DNA of 64,000 nt from Kappaphycus alvarezii (GCA_002205965.3 NADL03000159.1:62001-126000); one strand, 5' to 3'. Counted from the stretch's first letter, positions 36,214-50,118 are shown. Translations and numbers: made by a program. The notes: generated by a model not told the origin, from the sequence alone.

Positions 36214-38014
36214 CAGATCCCTGCCCGATAATAATACTCCTTATAAACTTTGGAATGGAACACCACCAGATATCTCCCATCTGCGAGTGGTCGGTGCGCA
36301 ATGTTGCTACGTTATTCCTAAGAAGGATCTCAAGAAATTGGATCCCGGGTCTCGTGAGGCACTAATGATGGGGTACTCAACCCAAAGTAAGGGATATAAG
36401 CTGTGGGACATTGCAGCAGAGAAAATGGTCGTTTCTAGGGAAGTCACATTTGACGAATCTTCGAACTCCTCGCAAGATCAACACTCTTCAAGCTTTCTGG
36501 GCGATCAAATGGAAGGGAACACGAATCCAATCGGCAGCAATCGCACTTCCAAGGATCTTCTGATCGACTCTCCTTCTGGCAGCGAGCAAGATGAGGGATC
36601 TCTTTCCGCTAATGAGGATGCGAACCCAGTCCAATCCAGCCCGGATATTCCTACTACTGCTCCTCGTCGTTCATCCCGGATTGCGAAGAAGCCTGGCAGA
36701 TGGTGGCTCTCCAGGTCGGCTGAAGATGTATCGCTCATTGCGGAAACCGCTCTTGTCTCTACTGGTATTCCAGCATCATACGAGGAAGCTACTTCTTCAG
36801 AGAACGTCGACTTTTGGATGCCCGGAATCAAAAAGGAAGAAGAATCCATACGGTAAAATGGAACGTTCGAGCTTGTCCCGCGAAAGCCAGGGATGGACGT
36901 CATTCCTTGCCGATACGTCTTCCGTGTGAAACCAGACGTTGGTCCCAAAGTCTGCATAGTCGCCAAAGGATTTCGACAAGTTCCAGGTCTCGAGTATAAT
37001 GAAACCTATGCTCCTGTAGTTTCTCTCACTGCCCTTCGATTTTTTCTCTGCATCACAAACATTTTTGAAATTGAATGCGACCAGATGGATGTTGTGACGG
37101 CGTTTCTTAATGGGGAGCTGGAAGGGGAAATATTCATGGAAGTTCCATCCGGGTTTCGCGACCCAGCCAGGCCAAATCTCGTATACCGCCTTCAAAAGGC
37201 CCTGTATGGGCTTAAACAGGCTCCACGTAAGTGGTATGCCAAGATTCTTGAACTACTAACCGCAGAGCTTCATTCTTTGAGTAATCCTCATGAACCCTGC
37301 CTTTATGTCTCTCGACAGGGCTCTTCGATCGCCATAATTATTCTGTACCTGGATAACCTTCTTATTGCTGGAAACGATCTAGTTACTCTGAAAAACATCA
37401 AGACTGAGTTGAAGAGTCGATTCAAGATGAAGGATCTGGAGCCCGTCAAAGAGTTCCACGGAATCCAAGTTACTCGCAAACGATCAACAAGGACGATATA
37501 TCTCTCTCAAAATCTTACACTGAGAAAATACTTGAAAGATTCAACATGGCCACCGCGAAGCCTGTTTATACCCCTATGGTTCTTTCAAACAGAGGCTAGG
37601 ACAACATCTCAGAAGCTGATCTTTCCCCACGGATACCGTATCGCTCCGCAATCGGAAGTCTCATGTATATAATGGTATACATCGCCCGGACATTGCTTTC
37701 GCTATCAGGAAGCTTTCACAACTCGTCAAGAAGTCTCAAGAAAGCCACTGAAAAGCCGTAAAGCGAGTTTATCGCTATCTCAAGGGAGCTAGTGACCTCG
37801 GAATCTGTTACAGTTCCTCTTCTGCGCCAATCATCATCGGTTACAGCGACTCTGATTGGGTCGGCTGTCGCACAACTCGCAAGTCGACGGAAAGCTACGT
37901 TCTCATGTGGTCTCGAGGCCCCATTTCGTGGCGCTTGAAGAAGCAAGGATGTGTTGCGCTGTCGTCGTGTGAAGCAGAGAACATTTCCATTTGCACTGCG
38001 TCCAAGGAGGCAAT
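36214..38014 (+). pseudogene. Family-B IN tail/RT/RNase H, unit 6
   Basis: The B segment begins abruptly inside the integrase C-terminal region (LPDNNTPYKLWNG, DISHLRVVGAQC, MMGYSTQSKGYKLWD) and continues through the Ser/Asp-rich linker with APRRSSRIAKKPGRWW. It stays open to TAA 36854-36856. RT then restarts in the same order, with YLDN. A base loss at about 37510 shifts the frame after SRTIYLSQ-type residues. RNase H is cut by LTR-A 7. The integrase catalytic core is absent. Confidence 0.9.
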
Positions 38015-39242
38015 TGATAGAAGAAACAGGGGATGGTGAGGGATGAGGAGAGAGAATGAAAAGGAATGTAGGGAAGGAGTGCAGATGGAGAAAGGAAACA
38101 GAAAGGAGATAGAACGGCAAAGGTGAGGTTGGTGTTGAAATGAAAGACAAGTCCGTGCCTCTTCTTTACTTGGATGAGCTATTAGACTACAACTATATAC
38201 TGTTTGCCGGTACTCACTTCGGATTTGTGAAAGCAAAATGAAAGTAGCAAAATCATACATTTGCAGTACTATCTTTGTTGATCCTATAGCCTACCCAAGC
38301 CAAAATGCCTCAGAATCCCTCATTTGCATGCGCGGGAAATTCATAATTACCAATATTCAAAACGTGAGTAACATTACGTTCATGCTAGCCAGGCACGTTC
38401 TGTTACGTAAATATATAATAAACCAGTCAACCCGTGAATTATGCCTTACGTACCCCGCCTATGCAACTGTAATCTCTCGCCCTGTAACAAAACCCAAAGG
38501 CGGGAACTCAATATATCATGAGAGTAGAAAACAATTTTCGGCGGGCTTGTCTCACTTTGCTACGTAACAGTACGTAAATCTCATGCAGGCCATTCAACGT
38601 GAATTAAGCCTTACGTGCCATACGTGCAATACTGTAGAAGCAACGTGGCTGCATCAACATACTTTGGCTGCATACTTGTGCAAGAGTGATTTGTACGCAG
38701 CCTGTATAATGAGTATAGTGTAAGCCGTATGCAGCCAGTCCAGGCAAGTATAGGATAAATATAGAAACCACTGTTTACTTGTACACGTATGACACCTATA
38801 ATACTGTACACGCACCACAGAGAGGAGACAGTACACGTATGCCACATAGGAACAGTACGTAGCCTTGTGTATATTTTTGAGCCTAGAAGAGAGACAAACC
38901 ATCAACCAACCATAACATGCCAAGTATCAGAATGCTCCACAATGATCAGCTCAGCTATCGCCACTTGTAGCGATATGAGTGGTAGGGAGGCGTATCTGCC
39001 AAGCAATCAGAGGGCAGAATACCAAGTGGTTTCAAAAATGGCAAAATGCGCCGTGATTTTGAGGTTCCCGAAAATGGGCTTTCGTCCCAGGCACCTCTCT
39101 CTCGGTTTGGCCCATTTTACACGTTTCATAGGTGTGCACACAGAAGAAGGGTGCAACTCGCATTTTCATGCTACAGGTGTACACGTGTCCAGGTGGCAAC
39201 TCAAAACCATGGGATCGCATGCATTCTATCACTTTTTCAACA
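38015..39242 (-). mobile_element. LTR-A copy 7, solo LTR
   Basis: 1228 bp with the short-unit variant set. The second U3 repeat is garbled (about 38850-38870: GGAACAGTACGTAGCC), the only strong local divergence. Confidence 0.9.
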
Positions 39243-41044
39243 CAGATCCCTGCCCGATAATAATACTCCTTATAAACTTTGGAATGGAACACCACCAGAT
39301 ATCTCCCATCTGCGAGTGGTCGGTGCGCAATGTTGCTACGTTATTCCTAAGAAGGATCTCAAGAAATTGGATCCCGGGTCTCGTGAGGCACTAATGATGG
39401 GGTACTCAACCCAAAGTAAGGGATATAAGCTGTGGGACATTGCAGCAGAGAAAATGGTCGTTTCTAGGGAAGTCACATTTGACGAATCTTCGAACTCCTC
39501 GCAAGATCAACACTCTTCAAGCTTTCTGGGCGATCAAATGGAAGGGAACACGAATCCAATCGGCAGCAATCGCACTTCCAAGGATCTTCTGATCGACTCT
39601 CCTTCTGGCAGCGAGCAAGATGAGGGATCTCTTTCCGCTAATGAGGATGCGAACCCAGTCCAATCCAGCCCGGATATTCCTACTACTGCTCCTCGTCGTT
39701 CATCCCGGATTGCGAAGAAGCCTGGCAGATGGTGGCTCTCCAGGTCGGCTGAAGATGTATCGCTCATTGCGGAAACCGCTCTTGTCTCTACTGGTATTCC
39801 AGCATCATACGAGGAAGCTACTTCTTCAGAGAACGTCGACTTTTGGATGCCCGGAATCAAAAAGGAAGAAGAATCCATACGGTAAAATGGAACGTTCGAG
39901 CTTGTCCCGCGAAAGCCAGGGATGGACGTCATTCCTTGCCGATACGTCTTCCGTGTGAAACCAGACGTTGGTCCCAAAGTCTGCATAGTCGCCAAAGGAT
40001 TTCGACAAGTTCCAGGTCTCGAGTATAATGAAACCTATGCTCCTGTAGTTTCTCTCACTGCCCTTCGATTTTTTCTCTGCATCACAAACATTTTTGAAAT
40101 TGAATGCGACCAGATGGATGTTGTGACGGCGTTTCTTAATGGGGAGCTGGAAGGGGAAATATTCATGGAAGTTCCATCCGGGTTTCGCGACCCAGCCAGG
40201 CCAAATCTCGTATACCGCCTTCAAAAGGCCCTGTATGGGCTTAAACAGGCTCCACGTAAGTGGTATGCCAAGATTCTTGAACTACTAACCGCAGAGCTTC
40301 ATTCTTTGAGTAATCCTCATGAACCCTGCCTTTATGTCTCTCGACAGGGCTCTTCGATCGCCATAATTATTCTGTACCTGGATAACCTTCTTATTGCTGG
40401 AAACGATCTAGTTACTCTGAAAAACATCAAGACTGAGTTGAAGAGTCGATTCAAGATGAAGGATCTGGAGCCCGTCAAAGAGTTCCACGGAATCCAAGTT
40501 ACTCGCAAACGATCAACAAGGACGATATATCTCTCTCAAAAATCTTACACTGAGAAAATACTTGAAAGATTCAACATGGCCACCGCGAAGCCTGTTTATA
40601 CCCCTATGGTTCTTTCAAACAGAGGCTAGGACAACATCTCAGAAGCTGATCTTTCCCCACGGATACCGTATCGCTCCGCAATCGGAAGTCTCATGTATAT
40701 AATGGTATACATCGCCCGGACATTGCTTTCGCTATCAGGAAGCTTTCACAACTCGTCAAGAAGTCTCAAGAAAGCCACTGAAAAGCCGTAAAGCGAGTTT
40801 ATCGCTATCTCAAGGGAGCTAGTGACCTCGGAATCTGTTACAGTTCCTCTTCTGCGCCAATCATCATCGGTTACAGCGACTCTGATTGGGTCGGCTGTCG
40901 CACAACTCGCAAGTCGACGGAAAGCTACGTTCTCATGTGGTCTCGAGGCCCCATTTCGTGGCGCTTGAAGAAGCAAGGATGTGTTGCGCTGTCGTCGTGT
41001 GAAGCAGAGAACATTTCCATTTGCACTGCGTCCAAGGAGGCAAT
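39243..41044 (+). pseudogene. Family-B IN tail/RT/RNase H, unit 7
   Basis: Least damaged of the short units apart from unit 10. The integrase tail is open to TAA 39883-39885 and RT is open at 39922-40629 with YLDN. The post-RT TAG and the RNase H cut at LTR-A 8 are as elsewhere. Confidence 0.9.
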
Positions 41045-42273
41045 TGATAGAAGAAACAGGGGATGGTGAGGGATGAGGAGAGAGAATGAAAAGGAATGTA
41101 GGGAAGGAGTGCAGATGGAGAAAGGAAACAGAAAGGAGATAGAACGGCAAAGGTGAGGTTGGTGTTGAAATGAAAGACAAGTCCGTGCCTCTTCTTTACT
41201 TGGATGAGCTATTAGACTACAACTATATACTGTTTGCCGGTACTCACTTCGGATTTGTGAAAGCAAAATGAAAGTAGCAAAATCTACATTTGCAGTACTA
41301 TCTTTGTTGATCCTATAGCCTACCCAAGCCAAAATGCCTCAGAATCCCTCATTTGCATGCGCGGGAAATTCAATTACCAATATTCAAAACGTGAGTAACA
41401 TTACGTTCATGCTAGCCAGCAACGTTCTGTTACGTATAATAATAAACCAGTCAACCCGTGAATTATGCCTTACGTACCCCGCCTATGCAACTGTAATCTC
41501 TCGCCCTGTAACAAAAACCCAAAGGCGGGAACTCAATATATCATGAGAGTAGAAAAAATTTTCGGCGGGCTTGTCTCACTTTGCTACGTAACAGTACGTA
41601 AATCTCATGCAGGCCATTCAACGTGAATTAAGCCTTACGTGCCATACGTGCAATACTGTAGAAGCAACGTGGCTGCATCAACATACTTTGGCTGCATACT
41701 TGTGCAAGAGTGATTTGTACGCAGCCTGTATAATGAGTATAGTGTAAGCCGTATGCAGCCAGTCCAGGCAAGTATAGGATAAATATAGAACCACTGTTTA
41801 CTTGTACACGTATGACACCTATAATACTGTACACGCACCACAGAGAGGAGACAGTACACGTATGCCACATAGGAGACAGTACACGTATGCCACATTGTGT
41901 ACAGTATTTTTGAGCCTAGAAGAGAGACAAACCATCAACCAACCATAACATGCCAAGTATCAGAATGCTCCACAATGATCAGCTCAGCTATCGCCACTTG
42001 TAGCGATATGAGTGGTAGGGAGGCGTATCTGCCAAGCAATCAGAGGGCAGAATACAAGTGGTTTCAAAAATGGCAAAATGCGCCGTGATTTTGAGGTTCC
42101 CGAAAATGGGCTTTCGTCCCAGGCACCTCTCTCTCGGTTTGGCCATTTTACACGTTTCATAGGTGTGCACACAGAAGAAGGGTGCAACTCGCATTTTCAT
42201 GCTACAGGTGTACACGTGTCCAGGTGGCAACTCAAAACCATGGGATCGCATGCATTCTATCACTTTTTCAACA
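41045..42273 (-). mobile_element. LTR-A copy 8, solo LTR
   Basis: 1229 bp with the short-unit variant set and intact ends. One-base losses are scattered around 41375-41450 and 41790. Confidence 0.9.
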
Positions 42274-44067
42274 CAGATCCCTGCCCGATAATAATACTCC
42301 TTATAAACTTTGGAATGGAACACCACCAGATATCTCCCATCTGCGAGTGGTCGGTGCGCAATGTTGCTACGTTATTCCTAAGGGATCTCAAGAAATTGGA
42401 TCCCGGGTCTCGTGAGGCACTAATGATGGGGTACTCAACCCAAAGTAAGGGATATAAGCTGTGGGACATTGCAGCAGAGAAATGGTCGTTTCTAGGGAAG
42501 TCACATTTGACGAATCTTCGAACTCCTCGCAAGATCAACACTCTTCAAGCTTTCTGGGCGATCAAATGGAAGGGAACACGAATCCAATCGGCAGCAATCG
42601 CACTTCCAAGGATCTTCTGATCGACTCTCCTTCTGGCAGCGAGCAAGATGAGGGATCTCTTTCGCTAATGAGGATGCGAACCCAGTCCAATCAGCCCGGA
42701 TATTCCTACTACTGCTCTCGTCGTTCATCCCGGATTGCGAAGAGCCTGGCAGATGGTGGCTTCAGGTCGGCTGAAGATGTATCGCTCATTGCGGAAACCG
42801 CTCTTGTCTCTACTGGTATTCCAGCATCATACGAGGAAGCTACTTCTTCAGAGAACGTCGACTTTTGGATGCCCGGAATCAAAAAGGAAGAAGAATCCAT
42901 ACGGTAAAATGGAACGTTCGAGCTTGTCCCGCGAAAGCCAGGGATGGACGTCATTCCTTGCCGATACGTCTTCCGTGTGAAACCAGACGTTGGTCCCAAA
43001 GTCTGCATAGTCGCCAAAGGATTTTCGACAAGTTCCAGGTCTCGAGTATAATGAAACCTATGCTCCTGTAGTTTCTCTCACTGCCCTTCGATTTTTTCTC
43101 TGCATCACAAACATTTTTGAAATTGAATGCGACCAGATGGATGTTGTGACGGCGTTTCTTAATGGGGAGCTGGAAGGGGAAATATTCATGGAAGTTCCAT
43201 CCGGGTTTCGCGACCCAGCCAGGCCAAATCTCGTATACCGCCTTCAAAAGGCCCTGTATGGGCTTAAACAGGCTCCACGTAAGTGGTATGCCAAGATTCT
43301 TGAACTACTAACCGCAGAGCTTCATTCTTTGAGTAATCCTCATGAACCCTGCCTTTATGTCTCTCGACAGGGCTCTTCGATCGCCATAATTATTCTGTAC
43401 CTGGATAACCTTCTTATTGCTGGAAACGATCTAGTTACTCTGAAAAACATCAAGACTGAGTTGAAGAGTCGATTCAAGATGAAGGATCTGGAGCCCGTCA
43501 AAGAGTTCCACGGAATCCAAGTTACTCGCAAACGATCAACAAGGACGATATATCTCTCTCAAAAATCTTACACTGAGAAAATACTTGAAAGATTCAACAT
43601 GGCCACCGCGAAGCCTGTTTATACCCCTATGGTTCTTTCAAACAGAGGCTAGGACAACATCTCAGAAGCTGATCTTTCCCCACGGATACCGTATCGCTCC
43701 GCAATCGGAAGTCTCATGTATATAATGGTATACATCGCCCGGACATTGCTTTCGCTATCAGGAAGCTTTCACAACTCGTCAAGAAGTCTCAAGAAAGCCA
43801 CTGAAAAGCCGTAAAGCGAGTTTATCGCTATCTCAAGGGAGCTAGTGACCTCGGAATCTGTTACAGTTCCTCTTCTGCGCCAATCATCATCGGTTACAGC
43901 GACTCTGATTGGGTCGGCTGTCGCACAACTCGCAAGTCGACGGAAAGCTACGTTCTCATGTGGTCTCGAGGCCCCATTTCGTGGCGCTTGAAGAAGCAAG
44001 GATGTGTTGCGCTGTCGTCGTGTGAAGCAGAGAACATTTCCATTTGCACTGCGTCCAAGGAGGCAAT
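42274..44067 (+). pseudogene. Family-B IN tail/RT/RNase H, unit 8
   Basis: A cluster of losses at 42380-42760 breaks the integrase tail and linker (for example the AAGAAGGATCTC block is shortened, and several single bases are missing near 42660-42765). TAA is at 42905-42907. An extra T near 43022 interrupts RT, which is then open at 43137-43652 with YLDN. Confidence 0.9.
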
Positions 44068-45280
44068 TGATAGAAGAAACAGGGGATGGTGAGGGATGAG
44101 GAGAGAGAATGAAAAGGAATGTAGGGAAGGAGTGCAGATGGAGAAAGGAAACAGAAAGGAGATAGAACGGCAAAGGTGAGGTTGGTGTTGAAATGAAAGA
44201 CAAGTCCGTGCCTCTTCTTTACTTGGATGAGCTATTAGACTACAACTATATACTGTTTGCCGGTACTCACTTCGGATTTGTGAAAGCAAAATGAAAGTAG
44301 CAAAATCTACATTTGCAGTACTATCTTTGTTGATCCTATAGCCTACCCAAGCCAAAATGCCTCAGAATCCCTCATTTGCATGCGCGGGAAATTCATAATT
44401 ACCAATATTCAAAACGTGAGTAACATTACGTTCATGCTAGCCAGGCACGTTCTGTTACGTAAATATATAATAAACCAGTCAACCCGTGAATTATGCCTTA
44501 CGTACCCCGCCTATGCAACTGTAATCTCTCGCCCTGTAACAAAAACCCAAAGGCGGGAACTCAATATATCATGAGAGTAGAAAACAATTTTCGGCGGGCT
44601 TGTCTCACTTTGCTACGTAACAGTACGTAAATCTCATGCAGGCCATTCAACGTGAATTAAGCCTTACGTGCCATACGTGCAATACTGTAGAAGCAACGTG
44701 GCTGCATCAACATACTTTGGCTGCATACTTGTGCAAGAGTGATTTGTACGCAGCCTGTATAATGAGTATAGTGTAAGCCGTATGCAGCCAGTCCAGGCAA
44801 GTATAGGATAAATATAGAAACCACTGTTTACTTGTACACGTATGACACCTATAATACTGTACACGCACCACAGAGAGGAGACAGTACACGTATGCCACAT
44901 TGTGTACAGTATTTTTGAGCCTAGAAGAGAGACAAACCATCAACCAACCATAACATGCCAAGTATCAGAATGCTCCACAATGATCAGCTCAGCTATCGCC
45001 ACTTGTAGCGATATGAGTGGTAGGGAGGCGTATCTGCCAAGCAAATCAGAGGGCAGAATACCAAGTGGTTTCAAAAATGGCAAAATGCGCCGTGATTTTG
45101 AGGTTCCCGAAAATGGGCTTTCGTCCCAGGCACCTCTCTCTCGGTTTGGCCCATTTTACACGTTTCATAGGTGTGCACACAGAAGAAGGGTGCAACTCGC
45201 ATTTCATGCTACAGGTGTACACGTGTCCAGGTGGCAACTCAAAACCATGGGATCGCATGCATTCTATCACTTTTTCAACA
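44068..45280 (-). mobile_element. LTR-A copy 9, solo LTR
   Basis: 1213 bp, the shortest complete copy, because one of the two U3 repeats (TACACGTATGCCACA) is deleted cleanly. Otherwise it has the short-unit variant set. Confidence 0.9.
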
Positions 45281-47078
45281 CAGATCCCTGCCCGATAATA
45301 ATACTCCTTATAAACTTTGGAATGGAACACCACCAGATATCTCCCATCTGCGAGTGGTCGGTGCGCAATGTTGCTACGTTATTCCTAAGAAGGATCTCAA
45401 GAAATTGGATCCCGGGTCTCGTGAGGCACTAATGATGGGGTACTCAACCCAAAGTAAGGGATATAAGCTGTGGGACATTGCAGCAGAGAAAATGGTCGTT
45501 TCTAGGGAAGTCACATTTGACGAATCTTCGAACTCCTCGCAAGATCAACACTCTTCAAGCTTTCTGGGCGATCAAATGGAAGGGAACACGAATCCAATCG
45601 GCAGCAATCGCACTTCCAAGGATCTTCTGATCGACTCTCCTTCTGGCAGCGAGCAAGATGAGGGATCTCTTTCCGCTAATGAGGATGCGAACCCAGTCCA
45701 ATCCAGCCCGGATATTCCTACTACTGCTCCTCGTCGTTCATCCCGGATTGCGAAGAAGCCTGGCAGATGGTGGCTCTCCAGGTCGGCTGAAGATGTATCG
45801 CTCATTGCGGAAACCGCTCTTGTCTCTACTGGTATTCCAGCATCATACGAGGAAGCTACTTCTTCAGAGAACGTCGACTTTTGGATGCCCGGAATCAAAA
45901 AGGAAGAAGAATCCATACGGTAAAATGGAACGTTCGAGCTTGTCCCGCGAAAGCCAGGGATGGACGTCATTCCTTGCCGATACGTCTTCCGTGTGAAACC
46001 AGACGTTGGTCCCAAAGTCTGCATAGTCGCCAAAGGATTTCGACAAGTTCCAGGTCTCGAGTATAATGAAACCTATGCTCCTGTAGTTTCTCTCACTGCC
46101 CTTCGATTTTTTCTCTGCATCACAAACATTTTTGAAATTGAATGCGACCAGATGGATGTTGTGACGGCGTTTCTTAATGGGGAGCTGGAAGGGGAAATAT
46201 TCATGGAAGTTCCATCGGGTTTCGCGACCCAGCCAGGCCAAATCTCGTATACCGCCTTCAAAAGGCCCTGTATGGGCTTAAACAGGCTCCACGTAAGTGG
46301 TATGCCAAGATTCTTGAACTACTAACCGCAGAGCTTCATTCTTTGAGTAATCCTCATGAACCCTGCCTTTATGTCTCTCGACAGGGCTCTTCGATCGCCA
46401 TAATTATTCTGTACCTGATAACCTTCTTATTGCTGGGAAACGATCTAGTTACCTGAAAAACATCAAGACTGAGTTGAAGAGTCGATTCAAGATGAAGGAT
46501 CTGGAGCCCGTCAAAGAGTTCCACGGAATCCAAGTTACTCGCAAACGATCAACAAGGACGATATATCTCTCTCAAAAATCTTACACTGAGAAATACTTGA
46601 AAGATTCAACATGGCCACCGCGAAGCCTGTTTATACCCCTATGGTTCTTTCAAACAGAGCTAGGACAACATCTCAGAAGCTGATCTTTCCCCACGGATAC
46701 CGTATCGCTCCGCAATCGGAAGTCTCATGTATATAATGGTATACATCGCCCGGACATTGCTTTCGCTATCAGGAAGCTTTCACAACTCGTCAAGAAGTCT
46801 CAAGAAAGCCACTGAAAAGCCGTAAAGCGAGTTTATCGCTATCTCAAGGGAGCTAGTGACCTCGGAATCTGTTACAGTTCCTCTTCTGCGCCAATCATCA
46901 TCGGTTACAGCGACTCTGATTGGGTCGGCTGTCGCACAACTCGCAAGTCGACGGAAAGCTACGTTCTCATGTGTCTCGGAGGCCCCATTTCGTGGCGCTT
47001 GAAGAAGCAAGGATGTGTTGCGCTGTCGTCGTGTGAAGCAGAGAACATTTCCATTTGCACTGCGTCCAAGGAGGCAAT
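45281..47078 (+). pseudogene. Family-B IN tail/RT/RNase H, unit 9
   Basis: The integrase tail is open to TAA 45921-45923. RT is broken by several one-base changes at 46215, 46415-46455, 46590 and 46660, so only 45960-46325 and 46474-46683 remain open. RNase H shows GTGTCTCGGAGG near 46972. The indel density is higher than in the adjacent units. Confidence 0.9.
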
Positions 47079-48316
47079 TGATAGAAAAACAGGGGATGGT
47101 GAGGGATGAGGAGAGAGAATGAAAAGGAATGTAGGGAAGGAGTGCAGATGGAGAAAGGAAACCAGAAAGGAGATAGAACGGCAAAGGTGAGGTTGGTGTT
47201 GAAATGAAAGACAAGTCCGTGCCTCTTCTTTACTTGGATGAGCTATTAGACTACAACTATATACTGTTTGCCGGTACTCACTTCGGATTTGTGAAAGCAA
47301 AATGAAAGTAGCAAAATCTACATTTGCAGTACTATCTTTGTTGATCCTATAGCCTACCCAAGCCAAAATGCCTCAGAATCCCTCATTTGCATGCGCGGGA
47401 AATTCATAATTACCAATATTCAAAACGTGAGTAACATTACGTTCATGCTAGCCAGGCACGTTCTGTTACGTAAATATATAATAAACCAGTCAACCCGTGA
47501 ATTATGCCTTACGTACCCCGCCTATGCAACTGTAATCTCTCGCCCTGTAACAAAAACCCAAAGGCGGGAACTCAATATATCATGAGAGTAGAAAACAATT
47601 TTCGGCGGGCTTGTCTCACTTTGCTACGTAACAGTACGTAAATCTCATGCAGGCCATTCAACGTGAATTAAGCCTTACGTGCCATACGTGCAATACTGTA
47701 GAAGCAACGTGGCTGCATCAACATACTTTGGCTGCATACTTGTGCAAGAGTGATTTGTACGCAGCCTGTATAATGAGTATAGTGTAAGCCGTATGCAGCC
47801 AGTCCAGGCAAGTATAGGATAAATATAGAAACCACTGTTTACTTGTACACGTATGACACCTATAATACTGTACACGCACCACAGAGAGGAGACAGTACAC
47901 GTATGCCACATAGGAGACAGTACACGTATGCCACATTGTGTACAGTATTTTTGAGCCTAGAAGAGAGACAAACCATCAACCAACCATAACATGCCAAGTA
48001 TCAGAATGCTCCACAATGATCAGCTCAGCTATCGCCACTTGTAGCGATATGAGTGGTAGGGAGGCGTATCTGCCAAGCAATCAGAGGGCAGAATACCAAG
48101 TGGTTTCAAAAATGGCAAAATGCGCCGTGATTTTGAGGTTCCCGAAAATGGGCTTTCGTCCCAGGCACCTCTCTCTCGGTTTGGCCCATTTTACACGTTT
48201 CATAGGTGTGCACACAGAAGAAGGGTGCAACTCGCATTTTCATGCTACAGGTGTACACGTGTCCAGGTGGCAACTCAAAACCATGGGATCGCATGCATTC
48301 TATCACTTTTTCAACA
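47079..48316 (-). mobile_element. LTR-A copy 10, solo LTR
   Basis: 1238 bp with the short-unit variant set. Its pyrimidine-tract end has small changes (GATAGAAAAACAGG, GAAACCAGAAAGG on plus). Confidence 0.9.
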
Positions 48317-50118
48317 CAGATCCCTGCCCGATAATAATACTCCTTATAAACTTTGGAATGGAACACCACCAGATATCTCCCATCTGCGAGTGGTCGGTGC
48401 GCAATGTTGCTACGTTATTCCTAAGAAGGATCTCAAGAAATTGGATCCCGGGTCTCGTGAGGCACTAATGATGGGGTACTCAACCCAAAGTAAGGGATAT
48501 AAGCTGTGGGACATTGCAGCAGAGAAAATGGTCGTTTCTAGGGAAGTCACATTTGACGAATCTTCGAACTCCTCGCAAGATCAACACTCTTCAAGCTTTC
48601 TGGGCGATCAAATGGAAGGGAACACGAATCCAATCGGCAGCAATCGCACTTCCAAGGATCTTCTGATCGACTCTCCTTCTGGCAGCGAGCAAGATGAGGG
48701 ATCTCTTTCCGCTAATGAGGATGCGAACCCAGTCCAATCCAGCCCGGATATTCCTACTACTGCTCCTCGTCGTTCATCCCGGATTGCGAAGAAGCCTGGC
48801 AGATGGTGGCTCTCCAGGTCGGCTGAAGATGTATCGCTCATTGCGGAAACCGCTCTTGTCTCTACTGGTATTCCAGCATCATACGAGGAAGCTACTTCTT
48901 CAGAGAACGTCGACTTTTGGATGCCCGGAATCAAAAAGGAAGAAGAATCCATACGGTAAAATGGAACGTTCGAGCTTGTCCCGCGAAAGCCAGGGATGGA
49001 CGTCATTCCTTGCCGATACGTCTTCCGTGTGAAACCAGACGTTGGTCCCAAAGTCTGCATAGTCGCCAAAGGATTTCGACAAGTTCCAGGTCTCGAGTAT
49101 AATGAAACCTATGCTCCTGTAGTTTCTCTCACTGCCCTTCGATTTTTTCTCTGCATCACAAACATTTTTGAAATTGAATGCGACCAGATGGATGTTGTGA
49201 CGGCGTTTCTTAATGGGGAGCTGGAAGGGGAAATATTCATGGAAGTTCCATCCGGGTTTCGCGACCCAGCCAGGCCAAATCTCGTATACCGCCTTCAAAA
49301 GGCCCTGTATGGGCTTAAACAGGCTCCACGTAAGTGGTATGCCAAGATTCTTGAACTACTAACCGCAGAGCTTCATTCTTTGAGTAATCCTCATGAACCC
49401 TGCCTTTATGTCTCTCGACAGGGCTCTTCGATCGCCATAATTATTCTGTACCTGGATAACCTTCTTATTGCTGGAAACGATCTAGTTACTCTGAAAAACA
49501 TCAAGACTGAGTTGAAGAGTCGATTCAAGATGAAGGATCTGGAGCCCGTCAAAGAGTTCCACGGAATCCAAGTTACTCGCAAACGATCAACAAGGACGAT
49601 ATATCTCTCTCAAAAATCTTACACTGAGAAAATACTTGAAAGATTCAACATGGCCACCGCGAAGCCTGTTTATACCCCTATGGTTCTTTCAAACAGAGGC
49701 TAGGACAACATCTCAGAAGCTGATCTTTCCCCACGGATACCGTATCGCTCCGCAATCGGAAGTCTCATGTATATAATGGTATACATCGCCCGGACATTGC
49801 TTTCGCTATCAGGAAGCTTTCACAACTCGTCAAGAAGTCTCAAGAAAGCCACTGAAAAGCCGTAAAGCGAGTTTATCGCTATCTCAAGGGAGCTAGTGAC
49901 CTCGGAATCTGTTACAGTTCCTCTTCTGCGCCAATCATCATCGGTTACAGCGACTCTGATTGGGTCGGCTGTCGCACAACTCGCAAGTCGACGGAAAGCT
50001 ACGTTCTCATGTGGTCTCGAGGCCCCATTTCGTGGCGCTTGAAGAAGCAAGGATGTGTTGCGCTGTCGTCGTGTGAAGCAGAGAACATTTCCATTTGCAC
50101 TGCGTCCAAGGAGGCAAT
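48317..50118 (+). pseudogene. Family-B IN tail/RT/RNase H, unit 10
   Basis: Nearly identical to unit 7. The integrase tail is open to TAA 48957-48959, RT is open at 48996-49703 with YLDN, and RNase H is cut by LTR-A 11. Confidence 0.9.

Noticed and set aside
36017..36856. 279-codon plus-strand ORF that starts in LTR-A and runs into B integrase, repeated in the short units
   Set aside because: The first ~75 codons are antisense LTR; only the part from LPDNNTPYKLW on is family-B coding. It is a chance fusion, not a gene.
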